Notes under the pieces: model-generated
What the model was told of the DNA's origin: nothing
Seen by the model: only the letters and a program-made list of their open reading frames with translations
Databases searched by the model: none
In this document: piece by piece, positions 16,260 through 24,263 of the stretch
Layout: each line of letters opens with the position of its first letter
Numbering within the stretch: the stretch's first letter is position 1
Source of the DNA: UBA7434 sp042090785
Lineage (GTDB): Bacteria > Pseudomonadota > Gammaproteobacteria > Pseudomonadales > UBA7434
Assembly (NCBI GenBank): GCA_042090785.1
Contig: JBELIP010000018.1
Location: forward strand, 1 to 41,228
Direction of reading: 5' to 3'
DNA length: 41,228 bases
Translations under genes and position numbers: made by a program

Positions 16260-16679
16260 GTGTTATCTAACGTATCGACAAGCCCAATAGAGATTGATAT
16301 ACCTGTACGTGTTTATATTGAAGACACGGATGCCGGTGGCATTGTCTATTATGTGAATTATTTAAAGTTTATGGAACGCGCGCGCACTGAACTTATGCGC
16401 AGCTTAGGTTATGGTAAAGCGGCTATTTTTGCCGATGATTTAATGTTTGTCGTGCATTCGCTGAATGTTAATTATCGTGCCTCAGCAAAACTCGATGATG
16501 AATTGCATGTTGTTGCTAAAATCACAAAAGTGGGCAAAGTCGCGGTAGTGTTTGAACAATCTATTCGTTGTGGTGACCAAGTGCTTTGCGATGGTGAGGT
16601 AAAGGTGGCTTGTGTGCGACGCAGCGACCAAAAACCTGCCAGTATGCCGCAGCGCTTGCTTGAGCAGTTAAAGCATTAA
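16260..16679 (+). CDS. ybgC: Acyl-CoA thioesterase YbgC, hotdog fold, Tol-Pal associated
   Basis: A cytoplasmic thioesterase of the 4HBT family encoded at the head of the tol-pal cluster in most gammaproteobacteria. It is thought to act on acyl-CoA or acyl-ACP in phospholipid metabolism. The 139-residue protein has the catalytic signature EDTDAGGIVYYVNYLKFMERARTE, whose Asp is the active-site acid. The start is GTG at 16260 with agagg 8 nt upstream; no in-frame ATG precedes the conserved part. It is followed by tolQ after 52 bp that contain a 14-bp direct duplication. Confidence 0.94.
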   Translation: MLSNVSTSPIEIDIPVRVYIEDTDAGGIVYYVNYLKFMERARTELMRSLGYGKAAIFADDLMFVVHSLNVNYRASAKLDDELHVVAKITKVGKVAVVFEQSIRCGDQVLCDGEVKVACVRRSDQKPASMPQRLLEQLKH

Positions 16680-16680
16680 T

Positions 16681-16708
16681 TTTTTTGAAAGCCGTTTTTT
16701 GAAAGCCG
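16681..16708. repeat. 14-bp perfect tandem duplication between ybgC and tolQ
   Basis: ttttttgaaagccg is present twice, at 16681-16694 and 16695-16708. It lies just upstream of the tolQ ribosome site. I see no hairpin. Confidence 0.85.
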
Positions 16709-16731
16709 TTTAATAAAGCAGGAGTTACAAC

Positions 16732-17424
16732 GTGGGTGAGCAGCTGTCTATTTGGAGCTTAATACTCGAAGCAAGTTTGTTAGTGCAGCTTGTTATGCTG
16801 TCATTAATGTTGGCATCGATTTTTTCATGGTCAATGATACTGCAGCGCGTGGGCGTCTTTCGTCGTGCACATAGTGAGTTGCTAGCTTTTGAAGATGAGT
16901 TTTGGTCAGGTGTCGATTTAGGACAGCTGTATCGCTCAGGCACTAGCCGCGGAGAAAGTGAATCTATTGAGGGTGTTGAAGCAATTTTTCGTGCTGGTTT
17001 TAAAGAGTTTTCGCGGTTGCGCCAGCAGGGTAATATCGATTCTGATGCCATTATGGCCGGAGCAGAGCGCGCTATGCGTGTTGCCTTAGCACGTGAAGAA
17101 GAGCATTTAGAACGCCATTTACCGTTTTTAGCCAACGTCGGTTCTGCTAGTCCTTATGTCGGTTTATTTGGAACAGTTTGGGGCGTTATGGGCGCGTTTC
17201 GCGGATTAGCGAACACCCATCAAGCCACATTGGCCTCGGTTGCTCCGGGGATTTCAGAAGCCTTAATTGCAACTGCTATGGGTTTGTTTGCCGCCATTCC
17301 AGCGGTGATTGCCTACAACCGGTTTTCTGCTCGGGTCGATATGCTGAGCAATCGCTATGAAAACTTTGCCGATGAATTTACCAGTATTTTGCATCGACAG
17401 GTTCATGCAGCAGCTAAATCTTAA
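16732..17424 (+). CDS. tolQ: Tol-Pal system protein TolQ
   Basis: An inner-membrane proton-channel subunit of TolQRA, which couples the proton motive force to outer-membrane constriction and lipoprotein Pal positioning. The 230 residues include three membrane segments: about 12-35, 135-160 (FLANVGSASPYVGLFGTVWGVMGAF) and 170-195 (LIATAMGLFAAIPAVIAYN), with the conserved Gly/Thr/Pro channel residues. A cytoplasmic loop separates the first two. The start is GTG at 16732, backed by aggag 7 nt upstream. Order with tolR, tolA and tolB is canonical. Its similarity to ExbB/MotA is a family property; the neighbours settle the identity. Confidence 0.97.
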   Translation: MGEQLSIWSLILEASLLVQLVMLSLMLASIFSWSMILQRVGVFRRAHSELLAFEDEFWSGVDLGQLYRSGTSRGESESIEGVEAIFRAGFKEFSRLRQQGNIDSDAIMAGAERAMRVALAREEEHLERHLPFLANVGSASPYVGLFGTVWGVMGAFRGLANTHQATLASVAPGISEALIATAMGLFAAIPAVIAYNRFSARVDMLSNRYENFADEFTSILHRQVHAAAKS

Positions 17425-17481
17425 CGCTTTATTCATTAAGTGATTCACATTAGGTGATTCACAAAAAATGATGGTCATAAA

Positions 17482-17901
17482 ATGACGCGAAGAAAAAACA
17501 AACGTAAGTTAATTGCCGAAATTAATGTTGTCCCCTATGTGGATGTTACGTTAGTACTGCTCATTGTGTTTATGGTTACTGCACCTTTATTAATGCAAGG
17601 TGTGGACGTTGAATTACCGCAGGCACCCTCAGCACCTATTGATGAACGGCTTGAAGAGCCGTTAATTGTTTCTATTAAAGCCGATGGCAGCTTATACATT
17701 AATTTAGGCGGTAAGCCCGATAAAGCGGTTGCCATTAATGTGATTACCGACCGTGTTAAAAAAATCCTGCAACAAAAACCAAAAACACCGGTGCTGGTTT
17801 GGGGCGATAAAAAAATACCTTATGGTGAGGTGGTCGGTTTAATGACTGCTTTGCAGGGGGCGGGCGCGCCGTCGGTTGGTTTAGTGACTGAGATGCCATG
17901 A
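17482..17901 (+). CDS. tolR: Tol-Pal system protein TolR
   Basis: The partner of TolQ in the proton channel. The 139 residues have a basic N-terminus (TRRKNKRKLIAEINVVPYVDV) and one membrane helix (residues 17-37). That helix carries the proton-path Asp in YVDVTLVLLIVFMVTAPLL. A periplasmic domain of about 100 residues with the ExbD/TolR fold follows (ELPQAPS... VLVWGDKKIPYGEVVGLMTAL). The start is ATG at 17482. It is separated from tolQ by 57 bp containing a short gattcac duplication, and from tolA by about 40 bp. Confidence 0.97.
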   Translation: MTRRKNKRKLIAEINVVPYVDVTLVLLIVFMVTAPLLMQGVDVELPQAPSAPIDERLEEPLIVSIKADGSLYINLGGKPDKAVAINVITDRVKKILQQKPKTPVLVWGDKKIPYGEVVGLMTALQGAGAPSVGLVTEMP

Positions 17902-17940
17902 TTAAACCTGCTATTAAGTTAATGACTGCGTTAAAGAGTA

Positions 17941-18702
17941 TTGTATTTCGTGGCTAAATTTTTAGCTAAACCTATGGCTAGCTCTCGTGGCTATTGGCTG
18001 CCGACATTCATTACGGTTGTTATGCATTTAGCGCTATTTGCCGTATTGGCAAACGATTGGACACCACGCGCCAAACCGTTACCCGTAGTTGAGCCAATAA
18101 AAGCCGTAAAGGCAACGCTAGTGACACTAAAAAAAGAAAAGCCTAAACCGCGAGCGGTAAAACCTAAGCCAAAACCGAAACCGAAACCGAAACCTAAGCC
18201 GGTCATTAAGAAAACCCCTGAGCTAGCAAAGCCTGATCCCGAAAAATTAAAGCGCGAAGCAGAAGCGCGAGAACAGGCGCGAGAACAGGCGCGTAAAAAA
18301 GCAGAACAGGCAGAAAAAGAACAGCAACGTTTAGCCGACGAGAAAACGCTTGCAGCGATGTTAGCTGGTGAAGATGCCGAGATGCAGGCCGATGACGATG
18401 CCAATTTAGTTGCGCAGTACTCTGCGATGATTTCTCAGCAAATGCATCAGCGGTGGAAGCTTCCACCCAGTGCTAGACGTAATATGATGGCGTTAGTGAA
18501 AATTCGTATGGTGCCGACTGGCGATTTAGTGACAGTGACTATTGCGCAAAGCAGTGGTAATGAAGCGTTTGATCAGTCAGCTATTTTGGCAGTACAAAAA
18601 GCTGGGCGCTTTGCTTTTATGAAAAATTTGCCCAGTCGTTTATTTGAGGCGCACTTTCGTGAATTTACTTTTCGATTTTCTCCAGAGGATTTAAGGTTGT
18701 GA
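17941..18702 (+). CDS. tolA: Tol-Pal system protein TolA
   Basis: The energy-transducing rod that links TolQR to TolB/Pal across the periplasm. The 253 residues are well short of E. coli TolA (421). The single N-terminal helix is about residues 19-40 (WLPTFITVVMHLALFAVLAN). Domain II is brief: a Pro-Lys rail of about seven PK pairs near residues 76-90, then a charged Glu/Ala/Arg helix (residues 100-135). Domain III (from about residue 155) has the TolA C-terminal fold (YSAMISQQMHQRWKLPPSARR... VTIAQSSGNEAFDQSAILAVQKA). The start is uncertain: TTG 17941, GTG 17950 or ATG 17974. A stop just upstream rules out anything longer. The short rod may mean a thinner periplasm or a more extended Pro-Lys segment. 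Confidence 0.93.
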   Translation: MYFVAKFLAKPMASSRGYWLPTFITVVMHLALFAVLANDWTPRAKPLPVVEPIKAVKATLVTLKKEKPKPRAVKPKPKPKPKPKPKPVIKKTPELAKPDPEKLKREAEAREQAREQARKKAEQAEKEQQRLADEKTLAAMLAGEDAEMQADDDANLVAQYSAMISQQMHQRWKLPPSARRNMMALVKIRMVPTGDLVTVTIAQSSGNEAFDQSAILAVQKAGRFAFMKNLPSRLFEAHFREFTFRFSPEDLRL

Positions 18703-19991
18703 TGGGAGCTTTTAAAACACTTGCTGTTATTGGCGCTGTTATGTTTAGCCAGTTATCTATGGCTGACTTGGTGATTGAGGTAACGGATTGGGTGAAGGAC
18801 CCAACCAAAATTGCCATTGTTCCTTTTCGTCATGAAGGTGTAGCTATTAATCAAGATATGGCAGCGGTTGTTGCCGCTGATTTAACCCGAAGTGGCCAGT
18901 TTGATGCTTTGCCAAGAGACGCTATGTATAGCTCGCCGAGTGCGGCCGACGAGGTTCACTACCGTGACTGGCGTGCATTAGGTGTCGACTATTTATTAAT
19001 TGGGCGCTCATCGGCAACCAATAAGAGTATCAATTTAGAGTACCAACTCTTTGATGTGCATCGTCAAAAAAGTTTAATTAAAAGTCGTGTAGCTAATCGC
19101 GCAACCGCTGAGCGAGCTATTGCGCATAAGGTGAGTGATTCGGTTTATCAAAAGTTAACGGGGATTGCGGGTGCTTTTTCAACGCGTATGCTCTACGTGT
19201 CGGTGAAGAATATCTCAGCAAACAATCAAAAGCAGGTTTATCAGTTAATCCTAGCCGATGCCGACGGTGCGCGTGCACGTGAAATATTAAAAAGCAGTGA
19301 ACCTATTTTGTCGCCATCCTGGTCGCCCGATGGTAAGCAAATTGCTTATGTCTCGTTCGAAAGTTCGCGACCGGCTATATACAGGCAAGTGCTTGCTACT
19401 GGTGAACGCGAAAAAATGACAAATTTCCGCGGCCTAAACAGTGCGCCTTCTTGGTCGCCTGACGGCAAGCGTTTGGCTATGGTGTTATCTAAAGATGGCA
19501 ATCCTGAGCTGTATGTTATGGAAGTTGCGACGCGCAAATTACAGCGAATTACAAAAAATTCGGCCATTGATACAGAGCCGAGTTGGATGCCTGATGGTAA
19601 GTCACTTATTTTTACTTCTGACCGCGGCGGTCGCCCGCAAATTTATAGGGTTAATTTAGCCGATGGTACCACTAAGCGCATAACCTACACCGGCGCTTAC
19701 AATGCTAAGGCGAGTTTAATGGCCGATGGTAAAAGCATGGTTATGGTTCATCGCGATGAAAGCGGCTACCATATTGCATGGCAAGAGCTGGCAACGGGTC
19801 GGTTAATTATTTTAACCAGCTCCTCGTTAGATGAATCGCCGAGTCTTTCGCCTAATGGCAGCATGTTGCTTTACGCGACAAAATATCAGGGCCGCGGCGT
19901 TTTGGCAGCGGTATCGCTTGATGGGGGGGTGAAGTTTAGATTGCCATCACCTTCCAGCGATGTTCGAGAGCCTGCTTGGTCGCCGAATTAA
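18702..19991 (+). CDS. tolB: Tol-Pal system beta-propeller protein TolB
   Basis: A periplasmic protein that binds Pal, TolA and peptidoglycan-linked partners. A Sec signal peptide (MGAFKTLAVIGAVMFSQLSMA, cut before DLVIEVTD) is followed by the N-terminal alpha/beta domain (about residues 20-160). A six-bladed propeller follows with repeated WSPDGKQIAY / WSPDGKRLAM / WMPDGKSLIF motifs. The 429 residues match the family. The start is ATG 18702, with GTG 18699 directly before it as an alternative. Either choice overlaps the tolA stop codon, which indicates translational coupling. It ends TAA 250 bp before pal. Confidence 0.97.
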   Translation: MGAFKTLAVIGAVMFSQLSMADLVIEVTDWVKDPTKIAIVPFRHEGVAINQDMAAVVAADLTRSGQFDALPRDAMYSSPSAADEVHYRDWRALGVDYLLIGRSSATNKSINLEYQLFDVHRQKSLIKSRVANRATAERAIAHKVSDSVYQKLTGIAGAFSTRMLYVSVKNISANNQKQVYQLILADADGARAREILKSSEPILSPSWSPDGKQIAYVSFESSRPAIYRQVLATGEREKMTNFRGLNSAPSWSPDGKRLAMVLSKDGNPELYVMEVATRKLQRITKNSAIDTEPSWMPDGKSLIFTSDRGGRPQIYRVNLADGTTKRITYTGAYNAKASLMADGKSMVMVHRDESGYHIAWQELATGRLIILTSSSLDESPSLSPNGSMLLYATKYQGRGVLAAVSLDGGVKFRLPSPSSDVREPAWSPN

Positions 19992-20160
19992 AGGGGTGAG
20001 TCTATAAGCGTTGGTTTGTTTGAGTGTTTTCTGTGTTCTATTTTGGGCATTAGTTGCGGCTAAATGGGTCTATTGAAGGCAAATTATTAAAAATCCGTCT
20101 TATCGCTCGTATTTTTAGCACTGTTTAAAAAAAAGTTTGTAATACCTGCTATCAAGAGCA

Positions 20161-20188
20161 TTGCAAGCACCGATAATCGCTTTACAAT
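20161..20188 (+). promoter_or_regulatory. Candidate sigma-70 promoter for pal
   Basis: -35 ttgcaa (20161-20166), 16-bp spacer, -10 tacaat (20183-20188). This predicts a start near 20195, about 50 nt before the pal ATG. An internal promoter would raise Pal above TolB, as is needed for an abundant lipoprotein. Confidence 0.5.
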
Positions 20189-20245
20189 ACACACCTTAAA
20201 CCTTTATACACCGTAATCCATTCACACAACAGTGAGTACAATGTG

Positions 20246-20779
20246 ATGAAAAATAAGCTAATGTCTGTTTCTACCTCTATCGTTAAAAAAAGTGCTTTCC
20301 TAGCTATTATCATTAGCTTGTTAGCTGCTTGTGCCTCTAATAAACAGCAAGAAGAAGCGGATGCCGCTGCTGCTGCCGAAGCTGCCGCCGCTGCGGCTGC
20401 CGTTGCCTCAGCTGCCGATGATGCTGAGTCTGTTGAAGTCTCTATTGATACCGCCGCAGCTTTAGAAAGCGTATTTTATTTTGAGTATGACCAATCTTCA
20501 TTAACATCAGCCGCTCGAGCGGCACTGGATGCTCAAGCAGCCGCGTTGCGAAGTGGTGCGAGCAGTGTTCGTCTTGAAGGTCATGCCGATGAGCGTGGTT
20601 CACGTGAATACAATTTAGCCTTGGGCGAACGTCGTGCAAAAGCAGTTGCCGATTACTTAGCTATTCAAGGTGTTTCGCGGTCACGTGTTGAAGTGGTGAG
20701 CTATGGTGAAGAGCGTCCTATTTCATTGCGCAGTGATGAGTCGGCTTATCGCCTAAACCGTCGCGTTGAATTAAAGTAA
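20246..20779 (+). CDS. pal: Peptidoglycan-associated lipoprotein Pal
   Basis: An outer-membrane lipoprotein that anchors the membrane to peptidoglycan and is moved to the septum by Tol. The type II signal peptide ends in lipobox LLAAC. An unusually Ala-rich linker of about 45 residues (EADAAAAAEAAAAAAA) follows, then the OmpA-like domain. That domain carries YFEYDQSSL and the diaminopimelate-binding motif GHADERGSREYN, and ends with RRVELK. ATG 20246 is chosen; a GTG directly before it (20243) is possible. It is preceded by its own candidate promoter and followed by a very strong terminator at 20833-20878. Confidence 0.97.
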   Translation: MKNKLMSVSTSIVKKSAFLAIIISLLAACASNKQQEEADAAAAAEAAAAAAAVASAADDAESVEVSIDTAAALESVFYFEYDQSSLTSAARAALDAQAAALRSGASSVRLEGHADERGSREYNLALGERRAKAVADYLAIQGVSRSRVEVVSYGEERPISLRSDESAYRLNRRVELK

Positions 20780-20832
20780 ATTGTTTTGACTTTAATTCGA
20801 TGGTTTAAAGCAAGCCATTTTTAGTTAATATA

Positions 20833-20878
20833 TTAAACTCAGTAATGCACAAAAACGTGTTACTGAGTTTAATTTTTT
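20833..20878 (+). terminator. Strong rho-independent terminator after pal
   Basis: A perfect 13-bp stem (ttaaactcagtaa at 20833-20845 with ttactgagtttaa at 20860-20872), with an inner cac/gtg pairing in the loop, is followed directly by six T. It lies between pal and cpoB. Confidence 0.92.
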
Positions 20879-20925
20879 ACAGATAGAGATAGTTAATTAA
20901 CCACTGATAATTGGATGGTAGTTCG

Positions 20926-21945
20926 ATGATGAACATTGCTATTAATGCTATTGTTGAGCTTGAAGACGTTAAACCAGTAGCGCTTGAATATACACATGCT
21001 AAGTCCACAAAGTCAGGCTTGGCATTTTTATTGTCTCATCCTATTACGCTGAGTGCTTTATTGCTTACCCAGTTGTTCTCAGTGTCCTCATTTGTCCACG
21101 CCCAAATAGAAGTTGTTGAAGCTCAACCTGCCGTTATTACTGATAGTCGTTACCCGCAAGCGAGTCCGTCAGATACGTTACCCGCTGCCAGCACAGCTAG
21201 AAATACAATGAATGATGCACCGCCACCGATTGCAGCCGATTCCGGTCATGCTGGGCTGTTTGTTCAGTTGCAGGATTTACAAGCAGAGGTGAGAGAGCTG
21301 CGAGGTTTAGTTGAGCAGCAAAACTATGTGATAGAGCAGCTTAGCCAAAAACGGATGGATGATTATCTTGATCTTGATCGAAGGATTGGTGAGTTAACCG
21401 TGTCGGCTAATCAGTCTTTACCAATAAGTGCGAGTGACAGTAGCAAGTCGAATACCCCAAAAACCAATGATATGCCAGCAAAACGTTATTCAACCGCAAA
21501 TGCGGCCCCGTCACCGGCTGATGTTAACGCAGTGGCTGCTGTTACGCCGCTAGTGGCTTCAGAAGCCGAAGTGGCTAAAAAGGCTTACCGCGCCGCGTAT
21601 CAAAAAGTGAAAGATCGTCAGTTTGATCAAGCGCGAGTTTCATTAGCGGCTTTTATTAATGCGCACCCTAAGTCGCACTATATTCCCAATGCGCATTTTT
21701 GGTTAGGCGAACTTTATTATCTTGAGTCCGATTTACCTAAAGCCAAGCAATCATTTAATACTTTAATTAAGCAGTATCCATCGCATCGTAAAATTGCTGA
21801 TGCCAAATTTAAGTTGGGTAAGGTGCATCACCAGCTAGGCGACAACAGTGCAGCGCGCAGCATGCTCGAATCAGTATTGAACGATCATCCGGGCAGTACA
21901 GCAGCCAACCCAGCGCGCGAATACCTTAATAATAGCCTGCGCTAG
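20926..21945 (+). CDS. cpoB: Cell division coordinator CpoB (YbgF)
   Basis: A periplasmic partner of TolA that coordinates PBP1B activity with outer-membrane constriction. It has an N-terminal signal (hydrophobic LSALLLTQLFSVSSFVHA, cut near residue 60 counted from ATG 20926), a coiled-coil trimerisation segment (about residues 100-140, LQDLQAEVRELRGLVEQQ), and a Ser/Pro/Ala linker. Three TPR units end the protein (AYRAAYQKVKDRQFDQA, NAHFWLGELYYLESDLPKA, DAKFKLGKVHHQLGDNSAA). ATG 20926 is preferred because ggatgg lies 7 nt upstream; a TTG at 20911 lacks one. The charged stretch before the signal core is unusually long (about 40 residues) for a Sec signal. A terminator separates it from pal. 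Confidence 0.93.
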   Translation: MMNIAINAIVELEDVKPVALEYTHAKSTKSGLAFLLSHPITLSALLLTQLFSVSSFVHAQIEVVEAQPAVITDSRYPQASPSDTLPAASTARNTMNDAPPPIAADSGHAGLFVQLQDLQAEVRELRGLVEQQNYVIEQLSQKRMDDYLDLDRRIGELTVSANQSLPISASDSSKSNTPKTNDMPAKRYSTANAAPSPADVNAVAAVTPLVASEAEVAKKAYRAAYQKVKDRQFDQARVSLAAFINAHPKSHYIPNAHFWLGELYYLESDLPKAKQSFNTLIKQYPSHRKIADAKFKLGKVHHQLGDNSAARSMLESVLNDHPGSTAANPAREYLNNSLR

Positions 21946-21947
21946 TT

Positions 21948-21976
21948 TTTACCAATAACCTCCTAAGCGTTATAAT
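21948..21976 (+). promoter_or_regulatory. Candidate promoter for queE-queC
   Basis: -35 tttacc (21948-21953), 17-bp spacer, perfect -10 tataat (21971-21976). It begins 3 bp after the cpoB stop and predicts a leader of about 85 nt. I see no preQ1 riboswitch fold in that leader. Confidence 0.45.
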
Positions 21977-22067
21977 AAATAGCATTCAATAGGCTGCGAT
22001 AAATGGCCATTGTCAATAGTGCTGCTAACAAACATTCCACTAAAAATTATCACCAGGCAATATAAAA

Positions 22068-22787
22068 ATGACTGATTCTAAGTCTAACAATTCTAATATG
22101 TCGTCATTGGCCAGTGATTTAACACTACGCCTCACGGAGATTTTTTGTTCGCTGCAAGGCGAATCTTCGTGGGTTGGCTTGCCTACCGTATTTGTTCGTC
22201 TTACTGGTTGCCCGTTGCGCTGTGGTTACTGTGATACCACTTATTCATTTCACGGCGGCGAGTCGGTGCCCATGGATGAAGTGCTTAGTCGTATCGAGTC
22301 TTATAAAACACAGCATATTTGCGTGACTGGTGGTGAGCCATTGGCACAAAAAAGCTGTATAAAGCTATTAAAAACACTTTGCGATAAAGGCTATAAAGTA
22401 TCGTTAGAAACCAGTGGCGCAATGGATATTGCCGATGTTGATTTACGCGTTAAGCGTATTGTCGATTTAAAAACGCCAGCCTCGCAAGAAATGGAAAAAA
22501 ACCGTTACGAAAATATTGCGCAATTACAAAGCCATGACGAAGTGAAATTTGTTATTTGTAACCGTGCAGATTATGACTGGGCTGTATCGATGATAGAGCG
22601 CTATCAGTTACACAGCAAAGTAGACAATATTTTATTTTCGCCAGTGTTTGATGTTGCCGGCCAAAGTGAAAGAGAGCAGGGCTTTACCGAACAGAGCTTG
22701 GCGGACTGGATATTAGAAGATAAGTTAGCTGTTCGAATGCAGCTACAGTTACATAAGTTGATTTGGGGCAATGAGCCCGGACGATAA
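22068..22787 (+). CDS. queE: 7-carboxy-7-deazaguanine synthase (radical SAM)
   Basis: Converts 6-carboxy-tetrahydropterin to 7-carboxy-7-deazaguanine in queuosine synthesis. The 239 residues carry the radical SAM cluster motif CPLRCGYC (CX3CX2C), preceded by the family signature EIFCSLQGESSWVGLPTVFVRLTGC. The SAM-binding CVTGGEPL segment follows. Gammaproteobacterial QueE often has the same N-terminal LRLTEIF start, and the roughly 20 Ser/Asn-rich residues before it look like an unstructured extension. The stop codon lies 1 bp before the preferred queC ATG, so the two are coupled. queD and queF are not in the window. Confidence 0.95.
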   Translation: MTDSKSNNSNMSSLASDLTLRLTEIFCSLQGESSWVGLPTVFVRLTGCPLRCGYCDTTYSFHGGESVPMDEVLSRIESYKTQHICVTGGEPLAQKSCIKLLKTLCDKGYKVSLETSGAMDIADVDLRVKRIVDLKTPASQEMEKNRYENIAQLQSHDEVKFVICNRADYDWAVSMIERYQLHSKVDNILFSPVFDVAGQSEREQGFTEQSLADWILEDKLAVRMQLQLHKLIWGNEPGR

Positions 22788-22788
22788 T

Positions 22789-23508
22789 ATGACATCAATT
22801 GAGCCTTCATTAGTGAATTCATCCACCAGCAAAAAAGCCATTGTTTTAGTGTCTGGCGGTCTCGATTCGGCCACAGTATTAGCCATGGCCATTGCTGAAG
22901 GTTATGAATGCCATACACTCAGCTTTGATTATGGTCAGCGACATCGCGCCGAGTTAGCCGCCGCGGCACAGCTATCAGTTGCCAGTGGAGCTATTGAGCA
23001 CCGTGTGATTAGCTTCGATTTAGGCGTTATTGGTGGTTCGGCATTAACTGACTCATCTATTGCTGTACCTGAATCACCCACTGAAGGCATTCCGGTAACG
23101 TATGTGCCGGCGCGTAATACCATATTTTTAAGCTTTGCTTTGGGTTATGCCGAAGTGGTGGAGGCCAGTGCCATCTTTGTAGGTGTGAATGCGGTAGATT
23201 ATTCGGGTTACCCTGATTGTCGCCCAGATTACATTGCCGCCTACCAAATTATGGCCGATTCGGCCACCAAAGCGGGTGTAGAAGGACATGGTCCGCAAAT
23301 TTATGCGCCGTTAATTGATATGAGTAAGGCCGATATTGTGACTGAAGGTGTTCGTTTAGACGTTAATTATGCCTTGACAGTGTCTTGTTATCAGGCAAAT
23401 GCTAAAGGCGAAGCCTGTGGCAAATGTGACAGTTGCCGGTTAAGAGCCGAGGGTTTTATCAGTGCTGGAATGGTTGACCCGACGCGCTACGTTAAATTGG
23501 CTCGGTGA
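22789..23508 (+). CDS. queC: 7-cyano-7-deazaguanine synthase
   Basis: An ATP-dependent enzyme turning 7-carboxy-7-deazaguanine into preQ0, the step after QueE. The PP-loop ATP-binding motif is VSGGLDSATVLAMA. The conserved VPARNTIFLSFALGYAE and GVNAVDYSGYPDCRPDY follow. The C-terminal zinc site is made of four Cys in SCYQANAKGEACGKCDSC. ATG 22789 has gga 7 nt upstream; ATG 22771, overlapping the end of queE, would add six residues. The 239-245 residue length fits the family. It is followed by about 225 bp and tRNA-Lys, an order shared with pseudomonads. Confidence 0.96.
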   Translation: MTSIEPSLVNSSTSKKAIVLVSGGLDSATVLAMAIAEGYECHTLSFDYGQRHRAELAAAAQLSVASGAIEHRVISFDLGVIGGSALTDSSIAVPESPTEGIPVTYVPARNTIFLSFALGYAEVVEASAIFVGVNAVDYSGYPDCRPDYIAAYQIMADSATKAGVEGHGPQIYAPLIDMSKADIVTEGVRLDVNYALTVSCYQANAKGEACGKCDSCRLRAEGFISAGMVDPTRYVKLAR

Positions 23509-23553
23509 TCGGCGAATTAGTGCGAGATTCCCTGAATTTATCGTTAAAAAGCC

Positions 23554-23585
23554 TTGTGTTTTGTGTGCTGGCGGTTAATATAGCG
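23554..23585 (+). promoter_or_regulatory. Weak candidate promoter upstream of tRNA-Lys
   Basis: ttgtgt near 23554 and tatagc at 23580-23585 (spacer longer than usual) are followed by gcgcccctc, a GC-rich discriminator of the kind found at stringently controlled tRNA promoters. It lies 150 bp upstream of the tRNA, so it is only a candidate. Confidence 0.25.
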
Positions 23586-23733
23586 CCCCTCTAATCACAG
23601 ACCATTATCACGCTAAATTTGTGAGATAGTTAAACTAAAAATGGGCTAAAGTAGCCTAATTTTTAATCTATCAGATTAGAGACTTGTGTTACGTCACACG
23701 CACAACATACGCACAACACAGGCACACAGTTTC

Positions 23734-23809
23734 GGGTCGTTAGCTCAGTTGGTAGAGCAGTTGGCTTTTAATCAATTGGTCGCTGGTTCGAACCCAGCAC
23801 GACCCACCA
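23734..23809 (+). tRNA. tRNA-Lys (anticodon TTT)
   Basis: A 76-nt cloverleaf with encoded CCA: acceptor gggtcgt/acgaccc, D stem gctc/gagc, and anticodon loop cttttaa with TTT at 23767-23769. The anticodon stem gttgg/tcaat contains two G-T pairs. The T arm is gctgg-ttcgaac-ccagc. It differs from E. coli tRNA-Lys by only a few bases in the T and anticodon stems. Its own terminator follows. Confidence 0.98.
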
Positions 23810-23818
23810 TTTAAATAA

Positions 23819-23848
23819 GGCTGCCTCATTATTGAGGTGGCCTTTTTT
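23819..23848 (+). terminator. Terminator after tRNA-Lys
   Basis: The stem ggctgcctca / tgaggtggcc (two wobble pairs) with a four-base loop is followed by six T (23843-23848). It begins 10 bp after the tRNA CCA. Confidence 0.85.
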
Positions 23849-24263
23849 AATGGCTTTTTTTTATACCTTCCTTAATGACTCTCTTAATACCTCTTTTTGA
23901 ACTCCACCTTTTTAACTCCTTTTCAGTACTCTGGTTTATCCAGATTATTCCTTCCATAGGCTTCATTGAGCGCTATTTTGGCTGTGATAAGCGTGGCGCG
24001 GCCCTAACGTTTTTAGTATGTTTTTATAAATAAATACAAAATAGATCGAGTAGTGGTTAATTAATTGACAGTTTGGATTATTTTGGTTTAGAATTCGATC
24101 AAATCCTAACGATATTTCTTAGGTTGGTGCCGCGTTACTGAGTTAGTTGTTGTTTTATATAGTAATTTAGCTTACAGCCGCCAAGATTGGTCCCCCCTTA
24201 GCCAATTGTTAAACTATATTCCTGGAAGCTCGTTGTTAACCGTTCTGCGGTCACGGCTTCAAA
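23849..24263. other. Intergenic region upstream of the surface protein gene
   Basis: About 415 bp without a supportable gene. It holds one good promoter (24065-24094) and a leader of roughly 160 nt before the surface-protein ATG. The ribosome site at that ATG is weak, so the long leader could have a regulatory role; I see no recognisable riboswitch. Confidence 0.55.
24065..24094 (+). promoter_or_regulatory. Sigma-70-like promoter for the surface protein gene
   Basis: -35 ttgaca is perfect (24065-24070), the spacer is 18 bp, and the -10 is tagaat (24089-24094, five of six). The predicted start is near 24101. This is one of the best consensus promoters in the window. Confidence 0.6.

Noticed and set aside
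21977..22067. preQ1 riboswitch in the queE leader
   Set aside because: No small pseudoknot-forming stem with an A-rich tail was found; the leader looks unstructured.
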